Source: Candidatus Ozemobacteraceae bacterium
Lineage (GTDB): Bacteria; Muiribacteriota; Ozemobacteria; Ozemobacterales; Ozemobacteraceae
Length of the DNA stretch: 64,000 nt
Assembly: GCA_035373905.1 (NCBI GenBank)
Contig: DAOSOK010000011.1
Span: 1 to 64,000 of the forward strand
Reading direction: 5' to 3'
Position numbers and translations under genes: made by a program. Below are positions 51,593 to 60,500 of this stretch, in pieces. Below the pieces are notes generated by a model. That model was not told the origin of the DNA and ran no database searches. It saw only the letters and a program-made list of their open reading frames with translations. Position 1 is the stretch's first letter. Every line of letters starts with the position of its first letter.

Positions 51593-52750
51593 ATGAACAG
51601 AAAACATGATGCCCCCGTCAGTGCGATGCCCCACGAGGACAGCTGGGCCGCGTTCCTCGAATCGTTGTATGCGCCGCTCCCTGGGCTTCGCGAGATGGCC
51701 GTTTTCGAGTTGCCCGTCTGGCACAAGCTCGGCCGGGACGTTTCCGAGGTGACGGCGATCTCAATGCGGGATCCCGAACCCCTCGTCTGCCGCGCCGCAG
51801 CGGTCGTCGCCGGCCGGTTGCGTCTCGATGCGGAGGTGATTCTGCAGGCTCTGTCGGAACGGCTTCAGACGGAACAGGATCCCCTTCTCCGCCGGACGAT
51901 GGCGACCGCGTTGTCGCGCATCGGCCGACCCGGGTTGCCGATGCTGGTTCAGCTCCTTCGGGACCGGGACGCGTTCGTCAGGAATTTCACCGCCACGGCA
52001 CTGGGCGATGCCGGGCCGGATGCGATCCCACTGCTCCTCGATGCGCTGAACGACGACCAGATCAGGACGTTCGCGGCCCCGGTTCTCGCTCATGTCGGGA
52101 GTGACGCGATTCCCGGCTTGCTGAAACTGCTGGATGCTCCTGAAGAGGCTGTTCGACAGTCGGTCATCGAAACCCTGGAGCATATCGGCCCGTTGTCGGT
52201 CGAGCCACTCGTCGAGGCGGTCCGCTCCGGCGCCGTCAGTCGCAGGAACGGCGCCGCGGCGCTGAGTCATTTCGGCGGAAACGCCGTTGCGCCGCTCGTT
52301 CGTCTCATGCGGGAAAACGACGTGTCGATGCGATGCTGGGCCGCCGACATCGTCGTCCAGATCGGCCGGCCCGCGGTCCCCTCGATCATCACGCTCCTGC
52401 GGGAAGAGCATGTCGGCATCTCGTATCTCGCCGGCGAAACGCTCGTGCGGCTCGGCGCCTGCGCGATCCCCGAGCTCGTCCAGTCCCTCGGCACGGTCAC
52501 CCGCTCCGTTCGCTGGATCGTGGCGAACATCCTGGGCCGGCTCGGCGAGGAGGCCGTCCATGCTCTCGAAAAGGCCGTCGTCGAGGGCGACCCGCTCACG
52601 CGCGAAGCCGCCGCGCACGCGCTCGGCGAGATGGGAAGCGTCGCCTGCGTCGCCCTGCCGACCCTCGAAGGCCTGCTCGAAACCGAGCAGGAGCCCTTCG
52701 TCCTCGAAACCGTCCGCCGCGCCGTCGAACGCCTCCAGCACTTCGAGTGA
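51593..52750 (+). CDS. HEAT-repeat protein
   Basis: 385 residues, with HEAT/PBS-lyase repeats throughout (VRNFTATALGDAGPDAIP, VRQSVIETLEHIGPLSVEP, MRCWAADIVVQIGRPAVPS). It has no signal peptide or membrane segment. GAGGA lies before the ATG. It is the last gene of the AAA-FHA-HEAT group and probably a scaffold for it. Confidence 0.85.
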   Translation: MNRKHDAPVSAMPHEDSWAAFLESLYAPLPGLREMAVFELPVWHKLGRDVSEVTAISMRDPEPLVCRAAAVVAGRLRLDAEVILQALSERLQTEQDPLLRRTMATALSRIGRPGLPMLVQLLRDRDAFVRNFTATALGDAGPDAIPLLLDALNDDQIRTFAAPVLAHVGSDAIPGLLKLLDAPEEAVRQSVIETLEHIGPLSVEPLVEAVRSGAVSRRNGAAALSHFGGNAVAPLVRLMRENDVSMRCWAADIVVQIGRPAVPSIITLLREEHVGISYLAGETLVRLGACAIPELVQSLGTVTRSVRWIVANILGRLGEEAVHALEKAVVEGDPLTREAAAHALGEMGSVACVALPTLEGLLETEQEPFVLETVRRAVERLQHFE

Positions 52751-52875
52751 ACGATACGTCACCACAAATATACTCCATTGAATAAAACGAGGTTTTCAGG
52801 AAGGCATCAGCAGATGAGAGGCAGATGAAAGCCTGATGAAGAGCAGATATTGATTCCTGCAGAATGAAAACCACC

Positions 52876-52904
52876 CGTTCGCCCTGAGCCTGTCGAAAGG
52901 CGAA
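52876..52904. repeat. Palindromic intergenic repeat, variant a
   Basis: CGTTCGCCCTGAGCCTGTCG core with flanking TTCGCC...GGCGAA arms (TTCGCC at 52878, GGCGAA at 52899). It is related to the copies at 52929 and 60673-60734. Confidence 0.7.
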
Positions 52905-52928
52905 ATGAGGAATCATCGGCAAGTGGCT

Positions 52929-52959
52929 GTTCGTGCTTCGACAAGCTCAGCACGAACGG
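52929..52959. repeat. Palindromic intergenic repeat, variant b
   Basis: Perfect nine-base arms GTTCGTGCT / AGCACGAAC around TCGACAAGCTC. The same element lies in opposite orientation at 60673-60700. This TTCGACAAGCTCAG family is widespread in unrelated GC-rich bacteria. Confidence 0.8.
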
Positions 52960-53196
52960 AGACACGAAGCTGGTTTTTGATATGCAGGACTCAATAAGAA
53001 CGAACGTCTGAAACGAGCTTTTTTCGCGAGGGATCGGAAACTCCAGGGGAAGAAGGTTTTCGGAGTTTCATCTGCGAAATCCGCTTCATCAGCGTCACCT
53101 GCGGATTGGTTCTCGAAGTGAAACACACATGCCAGGCACAAAAAAAATCGGATGTTCTTCGTGCCTTTGTGACGTCGCGGTGTGTTTCGCCCTGCG

Positions 53197-53916
53197 TCAG
53201 GAGCGGCGGGCGACGGCCTCAGGCGGTTCCTCGTCGCGGATCAGGGCCAGGAGCCAGAGCAGGCACTCGACCGTGAGAATGAACCCCTTCTTCACGCGCA
53301 GCCGCAGGCCGCCTTTCCGCGTCACCGTGATCGTCACCGGGCCGAGCGGAGAATCGACGAGGCCGGAGACGTTCTCGATCCCGTGATTGCGCGGGTCGAT
53401 AACATTGTATTCGGTATAGCTTTCGATGAGCCCCGCGAGACGCGCCCGCCGGACTTCCTTGTCCTTCGGGTTGGTCAGCACGATCGCCTTCGTCTGGCTG
53501 AGGCGGTCCTGGAGTTGGCTCATCTGCCGGAACTCGAACTCCATCTGCGTCACTCCGTAGCCCGAGGCGGCGGAGAGCACGTTCGAAAGCCCCTTTCCCG
53601 GTCCGCTTCTTCCCATCGTGAACATGCAGTTCTCGAGCAGCAGGAACTCGGTGCTCTCGATCTTCTTGAACAGCGTTTTCGTCGTGATCCCGTCGACGAG
53701 ATGCTCGACCTCGAACGGAGTGACGCACGAGTAGAAGCCGCGGATGATCTTCTTGTTCGCGTCGCAGTCGTGGAAACCGGGAATCTCGGGATCGATCGAG
53801 AAAACGTCGGTTTCCCCCGAGAGTTTCTTGAAGAAACCCGGAATATCGTCGATCCGGGCGTTCCAGCATTTGAGGGAAACGGATGAACCGGGAACTTCGA
53901 TTTCGTCGATCGCCAT
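53197..53916 (-). CDS. Conserved-looking protein of unknown function
   Basis: 239 residues from the ATG at 53916 (AGGAG eight bases upstream); a GTG two codons earlier is the alternative. Mixed alpha/beta, cytoplasmic by composition until a hydrophobic stretch near the C-terminus (GFILTVECLLWLLALI, about 215-230), followed by RDEEPPEAVARRS. GRSGPGKGLSNVLSA is Gly-rich but is not a true P-loop: GPGKG lacks the following Ser or Thr context. I do not recognise the family. It is a single gene with its own promoter. Confidence 0.65.
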   Translation of the reverse strand: MAIDEIEVPGSSVSLKCWNARIDDIPGFFKKLSGETDVFSIDPEIPGFHDCDANKKIIRGFYSCVTPFEVEHLVDGITTKTLFKKIESTEFLLLENCMFTMGRSGPGKGLSNVLSAASGYGVTQMEFEFRQMSQLQDRLSQTKAIVLTNPKDKEVRRARLAGLIESYTEYNVIDPRNHGIENVSGLVDSPLGPVTITVTRKGGLRLRVKKGFILTVECLLWLLALIRDEEPPEAVARRS

Positions 53917-53949
53917 CTGCACGACTCCTGCGCTTGAGCTTGGGCCGTC

Positions 53950-53978
53950 ATTCTACCCTCTCTCCCGCGGTTCGACAA
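53950..53978 (-). promoter_or_regulatory. Promoter of the 53916 gene
   Basis: On the minus strand TTGTCG (53978-53973), 17 bases, TAGAAT (53955-53950). The ATG is 33 bases further. Confidence 0.55.
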
Positions 53979-54046
53979 GTGGCCGCGCACCGCCGCGCAC
54001 GTCCGCCCGTCGTCCGGTTTTGTTCCCTTGGCCGTGCGGGCGGATC

Positions 54047-54075
54047 GTGAAAAGTATGAAAAAATAGTGTATAAT
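54047..54075 (+). promoter_or_regulatory. Promoter of the modABC operon
   Basis: GTGAAA (54047-54052), 17 bases, TATAAT (54070-54075). The leader is about 50 bases. No recognisable ModE site or molybdenum-cofactor riboswitch is seen in it. Confidence 0.6.
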
Positions 54076-54131
54076 GGTAATTAGATGGCCGTTCCAAACG
54101 CCAAACCGTGCGACTTTGAGTTGAGGTGTCT

Positions 54132-54986
54132 ATGAAATCACTCGTGACGTTTCTCGTTGCTGTCGTGTGTCTCGCCGGAAGTCTGAACCCCGCCCGGGCG
54201 GCCGAAGAGCGCATTCTGTTCATGGCCGGCGCCGCCGCGCAACCTGTCGTGGAGCCGCTCGCCAAAGCCTTCGAAGCCGCAACGGGCATCAAGGTCGACG
54301 TCTCGATCGGCGGATCTGGGATGTTGCTTTCGCAGATCAAGCTGTCCAGGCAGGGAGACGTCTACTTTCCGGGCTCGATCGACTTCATCGACAAGGCGGC
54401 AAAAGAGGGATTGATCGACGAGTCCACCGTCACGCCGGTCGTCTACCTCGTTCCGGCCATCAATGTGCAGAGGGGAAATCCCCGCAACATCGCCTCGCTC
54501 AAGGATCTCTGCCGCCCCGGCCTCAAGGTGGCCATCGCCCACCCCGAAACCGTGTGCCTCGGTGTCTTCGCCGTCGAACTCGTGGAACGGTTGTTCACCC
54601 CGGAAGAGAAGCGGGCGTTCCGGGCGAATCTCGTGACATACACGGAAAGTTGTGAAAAAACCGCTGCCGCCATTTCCCTGAAAACGGTCGATGCGGTCAT
54701 CGGCTGGAGCGTGTTCGAACACTGGAACCCCGAACTGATCCAGTCGGTCAAGTTGCCCCCCGAGGAGGTCGTCCGGATCAGCTACCTGGCCGTCGCCGTG
54801 ACGAAGAACTCACGCCATGTCGAGGCCGCGAAAAAGTTCGTCGAGTTCATGAAATCCCCGGAAGGGCTTGAATTCTTCAAGAAATTCCACTATTTTACGA
54901 CCCCCGGTGAGGCGCTCGAGTATCTCGGGGCGGAGAGGCCGGTCGGGGGAGCTCCCTACGAGGTCCCGGCCGAATGGATGAAATAG
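54132..54986 (+). CDS. modA: Molybdate/tungstate-type ABC transporter substrate-binding protein
   Basis: 284 residues from the ATG at 54132; GAGG lies five bases upstream, and a GTG at 54126 would overlap that site. The signal peptide is about 1-23 (VTFLVAVVCLAGSLNPARA-A). The ModA-type binding domain has FMAGAAAQPVVEPLAKAF at the head, GSGMLLSQI as the Ser-rich oxyanion loop and GDVYFPGSIDFIDKA. It binds a tetrahedral oxyanion; molybdate is favoured, tungstate is possible. It heads modA-modB-modC. Confidence 0.85.
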   Translation: MKSLVTFLVAVVCLAGSLNPARAAEERILFMAGAAAQPVVEPLAKAFEAATGIKVDVSIGGSGMLLSQIKLSRQGDVYFPGSIDFIDKAAKEGLIDESTVTPVVYLVPAINVQRGNPRNIASLKDLCRPGLKVAIAHPETVCLGVFAVELVERLFTPEEKRAFRANLVTYTESCEKTAAAISLKTVDAVIGWSVFEHWNPELIQSVKLPPEEVVRISYLAVAVTKNSRHVEAAKKFVEFMKSPEGLEFFKKFHYFTTPGEALEYLGAERPVGGAPYEVPAEWMK

Positions 54987-55002
54987 CCCGGGGGAACGGC
55001 AT

Positions 55003-55773
55003 GTGCTGAAGAAACTGACCATCGGGATCGCGTTTGGCATATTCGCGCTGTATCTCGTTCTGGTGTTGAGCCTCTTCGCGTTCATCGACCCGCTCAGACT
55101 CGCCCGGGCCCTCGCTTCGGAGCGCGTGTGGTTTTCGATGATGCTCAGCCTGAAAGCCGCGGTGATCGCAACGCTCCTCTCGATGGTTCTCGCCGTTCCT
55201 TCCGCCTACGCTCTTTCCCGATACGATTTCGCGGGAAAGCGGACCGTCGATCTCCTGCTCGAGCTGCCGCTCGTCGTGACGCCCATCGCCCTGGGGGCCA
55301 TGGTGCTGATTTTCTTCCAGACGAGGGTCGGCGAGTTCGCGCAGACGCACGGCGTGACGTTCGTGTTCGAATTTCCAGGGATCATCCTGGCGCAGTTTTT
55401 GACCACGGTCGGAATCGCCGTGCGCACGATGAAGAATACGTTCGACGCCATCTCGCCCCGATACGAGATGGTTGCCTGCACGCTGGGGGCGACGCCGCTC
55501 CGGGCTTTTCTGACGGTCACGCTGCCCATGGCGAAAACCGGCATCCTGGCGGCGACGATCCTGACGTTCTCGAAATGCATCGGCGAGTTCGGTGCGACCA
55601 TCATGCTGGTCGGAGCGATGCCGATGAAGACGGAAACCCTTCCGATCTCGATTTTCATGCGCGTCGGAAGCGCCGACATCGAAGGAATGGCGCTGATGAT
55701 CCTCATTCTCGTCTCTCTCGGGTTTTCGGTCCTGTTCGTTCTCAGGTTCGTGCTGACGGTGCGGTATGATTGA
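55003..55773 (+). CDS. modB: Molybdate-type ABC transporter permease
   Basis: 256 residues from a GTG with GGGGGAA upstream. Six membrane segments are seen, with the EAA loop YEMVACTLGATPLRAFLTVT and LPLVVTPIALGAMVL. Length and motifs match ModB/CysW-type permeases. It starts 16 bases after modA and overlaps modC by eight bases. Confidence 0.88.
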   Translation: MLKKLTIGIAFGIFALYLVLVLSLFAFIDPLRLARALASERVWFSMMLSLKAAVIATLLSMVLAVPSAYALSRYDFAGKRTVDLLLELPLVVTPIALGAMVLIFFQTRVGEFAQTHGVTFVFEFPGIILAQFLTTVGIAVRTMKNTFDAISPRYEMVACTLGATPLRAFLTVTLPMAKTGILAATILTFSKCIGEFGATIMLVGAMPMKTETLPISIFMRVGSADIEGMALMILILVSLGFSVLFVLRFVLTVRYD

Positions 55774-56857
55774 GTTCCGCGAGGTTAGCGCCGTCGTCGG
55801 TTCGTTCCGGCTCGATTCAATATCGCTGAAAATACCTCGGGGCGACTGCCACGTCATCGTCGGCCCGACGGGCGCCGGAAAGACCTTTCTCCTGGAAACC
55901 CTGATCGGACTGCGCTCTCCCGAGACGGGCTCGATCCTGCTCGAGGGCCGCGAGATAACGGGGGTCCCGCCGCACAGGCGGCGGATCGCCTTCGTGCCGC
56001 AGGACACCTGCCTGTTTCCGACGATGACGGTTCGCGACAACATCCTCTACGGCGTCCGGGCCAACGCCATCGATCCCGCCGAAGTCGCGCCGTTCCTCGA
56101 TCACCTGGTGGAGTTCCTGCGCATCGGCAACCTGCTCGACCGGTGGCCGCAGAACCTCAGCGGCGGCGAGAAACAGCGCGTGGCGCTCGCCCGGGCGCTG
56201 GTGACGAAGCCCGTGCTGCTCGTCCTGGACGAACCGTTTTCCGCCATTGACCACTCGTTCCGCGAGGAGATCCGCCGCCTGCTGAAAAGCCTCCTCGAAG
56301 AATTCCGGATGACGACGCTGATCGTCACCCACGATCACGACGAGGCGTTTTTCCTCGGAAATCACATCTCGATCATGATGGACGGCAGGATTCTCCAGAG
56401 CGGAAGCCGGGATGACATCTACTCGTATCCCCGCTCGTTCGCGGCCGCTTCGTTCTTCGGCATCAAGAACGTCTTCCCGGGAAAGGTGCTCGAGATAACC
56501 GAGACGGGCGTGACGCTCCTCTGGGAAGACATTCGCCAGACGGTCGCCGTTCCCTGCCGCTGCCGGCAAAAATACGCGGCCGGCCAGGCCGTCCATTTCG
56601 GGATTCGGCCGGAAGCCGTTTACGTCATGAGGGCCGACAGGCGGCAGGATGACAAGCAGAACGTTTTTCCGGGAACGATCTCGAAGATCTTCCTGCGCGG
56701 AAAAATGCACACCCTTCTCGTCGAAACCGGCTCGGAGACGAAGGTCCAGATCGAGATCGACATCCACGACGCCGCGATCCGGAAAATGGGCCTGCGGGAA
56801 TCCATGGAGATCCGGATCAGCCTCGAGCCGAAAGGGATTTTCCTGATTTCGGGGTAG
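55766..56857 (+). CDS. modC: Molybdate-type ABC transporter ATPase with TOBE domain
   Basis: 363 residues. It has Walker A GPTGAGKT, signature LSGGEKQRVALARAL, Walker B VLLVLDEPFSAIDH and a switch His in IVTHDHDEAFFLG. The C-terminal part (about 235-363) is a regulatory TOBE/MOP-like beta domain (VFPGTISKIFLRGKMHTLLV) as in ModC, where it binds the oxyanion and gates transport. The ATG lies inside the end of modB. Confidence 0.88.
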   Translation: MIEFREVSAVVGSFRLDSISLKIPRGDCHVIVGPTGAGKTFLLETLIGLRSPETGSILLEGREITGVPPHRRRIAFVPQDTCLFPTMTVRDNILYGVRANAIDPAEVAPFLDHLVEFLRIGNLLDRWPQNLSGGEKQRVALARALVTKPVLLVLDEPFSAIDHSFREEIRRLLKSLLEEFRMTTLIVTHDHDEAFFLGNHISIMMDGRILQSGSRDDIYSYPRSFAAASFFGIKNVFPGKVLEITETGVTLLWEDIRQTVAVPCRCRQKYAAGQAVHFGIRPEAVYVMRADRRQDDKQNVFPGTISKIFLRGKMHTLLVETGSETKVQIEIDIHDAAIRKMGLRESMEIRISLEPKGIFLISG

Positions 56858-57060
56858 GTTCCCCGCGACGACGGCCATTCCCGCGAGATCTCCCGAAGGA
56901 CCGGCGTGCAATCGACAGGCTGCGCACGAACGGTGTCGGGCATTCCGGTGATTGTCCCGCTCCTCGTGGGACGATGAGGAAGAGGGGCTTTCCCCCGGTG
57001 CGGCGGTATGGTACTGTGTGATTCGACGAACCAATCCTGCCCCGGGAGGTAACATATATC

Positions 57061-57483
57061 GTGAATCATATACAAAAACGCAGGGCCGCCAGACCGCTGC
57101 CGGCGCTGCCCGTGCTGCTCGTTCTCGCCGTCCTCGCCGTCCTGCCGGTGATCGCGGCGGCGCAGGAGCCCGGAACGACGGGCGATCCGATCGTTTCCAA
57201 GAGCTACCTCGACCAGTTTTTCCGGTTCCGCTCCGTCGTCATTCCCAAGGGGGACACGGTCCAGCTGACCCCGGGGGCGCTCGTCGTCGTGCGATCCGGC
57301 AAGCTGAAGATTCGTGCGCCGCGAGGGAAAAGCCTCATCGACCTGACCGACGGGAAGGAACTTGCGGCGGAGACGTTCCTGCCCGCGTTCCACCTGGTCC
57401 TGGTTCCCGAGACGCCCGGCCTTCTCCTCGAAGCACAGAGCATGAGCCTGGTGCTGGCGATGGGATTGCATCCGGAACGCTGA
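57061..57483 (+). CDS. Small secreted protein of unknown function
   Basis: 140 residues from a GTG at 57061, with GGGAGG 11 bases upstream. The signal peptide is about 10-37 (LPVLLVLAVLAVLPVIAAAQ). A beta-rich domain follows (FRFRSVVIPKGDTVQLTPGA, VVVRSGKLKIRAP). The family is not recognised. It lies 65 bases before the DUF5693-CsaB gene and may work at the same envelope site. Confidence 0.6.
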   Translation: MNHIQKRRAARPLPALPVLLVLAVLAVLPVIAAAQEPGTTGDPIVSKSYLDQFFRFRSVVIPKGDTVQLTPGALVVVRSGKLKIRAPRGKSLIDLTDGKELAAETFLPAFHLVLVPETPGLLLEAQSMSLVLAMGLHPER

Positions 57484-57547
57484 CCGGACGACGCAGCCCC
57501 GTATGGAAACGCGATCCCCCACCTTGCCCGGCGACGCTTCGCATGGT

Positions 57548-60500
57548 ATGCCAAAAAGTATAATAATACTCATTATACTCGTCCTGCCGGGCCTGCTGGC
57601 GGGAGGGGGGCGCGATCTGCTCCGATGGCGTGCCGAGGCGCGCGATACCTTTATCGAGACCGTCATGGATTTCGACGAGCTTCGGACGCTTGCCCGCCAG
57701 GAGGGCTGGAGGCTCCAGGAGATGCTCGTCGCCGCGGCCGAGCGCGGGGCGAGTTCCGTCGGCATTTCGGAAGACACTCTCCATTCGCTCGAAACCGAAG
57801 GCCGGATCTCCATCCTCAATCTTGCCGACCTGCGCCAGATGGCCGTGGAGGGAGATGTCGCGTCGTACGGGACCGAGATCGTCGAGCCGCAGGGCGCCCT
57901 CTGGATCTGGTCCCAGGAGAGCGGCCTCCTGGACCGCATCGAGCACCATCTGGGCTGGAAACTGCCGGGCGGCCGCGTCCGCCGGGTCAGCCTGAACCTG
58001 CTCATCGTCCGCAGATCGGGCGAGGATTTCAAAACCCGCGTCGGTCTGGGTTTTTCGAAAGAGTATCTGAGCCTGGCGCGCGAGTGCGGCCTCGGGATCG
58101 TCCTGAGAATATACAACCATCCCGGCCTGACCGCGGGCGCCATCCGCTCGATGATCGCCGGCCTGCCCGATCCGGCCGATGTTTCGGCGATCGTCTTCGC
58201 CGAAGAGGAGGTGCTCGGAAGCCGCGGCGCCCTCGCCGCAACCATCGACGAGCTGACGCACCGTTCCTACCGGATCGGCTGGGTCGAGTTCAACGACCAG
58301 GACGGCATGGATGCCCTGTTGGAGGGCCTTCGCGGAAAGCGCCCCTTCGTGCGGGTCCACAGCATCGGCCGGAAGGAGCTCGACGAGAATTATAATGTAT
58401 CGCGTGCTATTGCCAGGTGGGTGAGGGCCGTCCGCGAGCGCCGCCTGAAGATGCTGTACATGCGGTGCTTCTTCCAGGACAAGAAAAAATTCATCGGGGA
58501 CCTCGTCCAGTTCAATCTCGATTACCTCGGCGCCGTCGTGAAGCGACTGCAGGCCGACGGTTTTCAGATCCCGAGGCTCGACGAACAGCGCCGGGACGAG
58601 CCCCGGCACATGGTCGGAAAGGCGTCGCCGGCCGAGCGCCTGGCCATCGGCCTCGCTCTCCTGCTCGGCGTTCCCCTCCTGCTTGCCGCCACGAGATGGC
58701 GGTATCCCGCCGAACGCGATATCTGGCTGACGTTCGGCGTTGCCGCCGGCGCCTGGAGCATCCTGCCGGTTCCGCTCTTCATCGCGTTCGCCGGCCTCGT
58801 CGGCGCGATCGCCTGGTCGACGCTCGGCTGCATCTGGGCCATGGGCGCAAACGAAGCCTCGATGGCAGCGGGGAAGCCGGCGTCGTTCGGTGGCCTCGCA
58901 GGCTTCTTCCTGCGCCTGTCACTGCCGGGCTTCCTCGGCGGCGCCCTGGTCGCGGCCCTGCATGCCGAAACGATCTACCTGCTCAAGTTCGAGCAGTTCC
59001 GCGGCATCAAACTGGCTTTCATCGCGCCGTTGGCCTGGACGGCGGTCTGGGCGCTGCGCCGGTACGGCGGCGGCCTGCTGACGCTGTTCGCGCGGCCTCT
59101 GACGGTCAGAGAGCTGTTCATCGGTCTCGCGGTCGGCGGCGGAACCCTGCTGTATCTGCTGCGGTCGGGAAATGTCACGTTCCTCAAACCGTCGGCGATG
59201 GAGGACATCGGCCGGACGTTCCTGGAAAACCTGCTGATCGCGCGGCCCCGGAACAAGGAGTTCCTGATCGGGTATCCGGCGGCGCTGTTCTTCCTGTTCT
59301 TCAGGCGCCGCGGCGTTTCCGAAATCCTTCCCGTGCTCGCCCTCTTCATGCAGATGGGCCAGGTCTCGCTGGTCAACACGTTCTGCCATTTCCACTCGCC
59401 CCTGTCGCTCGCGTTCCTGCGCGGATTCAACGGCCTCTGGACGGGCCTGCTCACGGGAGCGGCGTTGCTGGCCGTCTATCTTGTCTGCCGGGTCCTGGCC
59501 TGCGCGGGGTGCAAAAGCGACAGGAGCGTCCTGGTCGGGTATTTCGGCTTCGGAAACCTGGGGGACGAACTGCTGTGGCGCAGTTTCGCCGAAGAGGCCG
59601 CCCGCCGCCGCCCGGACCTGAAATGGAGCGTCATCTGGGGGCCGGCGGAATGGGAGGAAAAGGGCGACCACGTTCGGGCCGTCTCACGGCGTGACCTGCT
59701 CGGCCTTCTCGAAGAACTCGCCGCCGCCCGAGCCGTGGTCGTTCCCGGAGGCAGTCTCCTGCAGGCGACGACGAGCCTCGGCAGTCTGCTGTATTATCTC
59801 GCGCTTCTCGCCTTCGGCCGCCTGCTGGGGGCGCGTCTCATCCTCTGCGGCCAGGGCTTCGGTCCCTGGGGCACGCCCGGCACGGTCCAGCGGTATCTCG
59901 CCGCATCCGCCGCCCGGATGGTCCTCGAGTTCGCCTCGTATATCTCCTGCCGCGACAGGGAAGCCGCGATGACGCTCGCCAGGCTCCCCGGGCCCGCCCT
60001 TTCCGCCGCTGTCGGGGCCGACCTCGCCTTTCTGCGGCCCCGGTCAGGTTCCTCGTCGCGACCGCCTGCCGGAGTGAAAACCGTCGGCGTCATCCTGCGG
60101 GGTTCGTTCCCGATGTCGCCGGTCATCGCCGAACGGCTTGCCGGCTGGGCCAAAACCTCCGGCTATAGAATTCTCCCGCTCGCCTTCCAGCTGGGTGAAG
60201 ACGAAGAACCGTGGCGGAATCAGCCGGCGCTCCTGCCGGTCACGATTCTCCGCGATGCGGCCGCCGCCGACGAAACCTTCGCCTCCTGCGAGTTCATCGT
60301 CACCATGCGCCTCCACGCCGCGGTGCTGGCGACGATCGCCGGCGTCCCCTGGATCGGCCTTGCCGTCGATCCGAAGATGACCGGCCTGGCGGCCGAACTC
60401 GGCTGGCAATACGTGCTTCCCCCCGAAGAGGCCGATGCCGCCCGCCTCGACTCCTGCATCCGCCAGGTGTGCGACTGCCGCGAAACCCTCGCGGAAAAGC

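Larger units (their letters stand above)
52751..53196. other. Gene-free interval with palindromic repeats
   Basis: This 446-base interval holds no credible gene. It has a short stretch with repeated GCAGATGA-like words (52808-52850), two palindromic repeats (annotated separately), and a larger imperfect inverted repeat near its right end. In that last repeat, GTGAAACACAC (about 53117) is mirrored by GTGTGTTTCGC (about 53180) around GGCACAAA / TTCGTGCC. Confidence 0.6.

Noticed and set aside
52947..53141. 64-codon frame in the intergenic interval
   Set aside because: There is no ribosome site, the composition is random and it overlaps palindromic repeats.
53568..53620. P-loop-like GRSGPGKGLSN in the 53197-53916 protein
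   Set aside because: The GKS/GKT ending and a Walker B strand are missing.
54132..56857. Tungstate (Tup/Wtp) transporter instead of molybdate
   Set aside because: The TOBE-bearing ATPase and binding-protein form fit ModABC slightly better, but tungstate cannot be excluded by eye.
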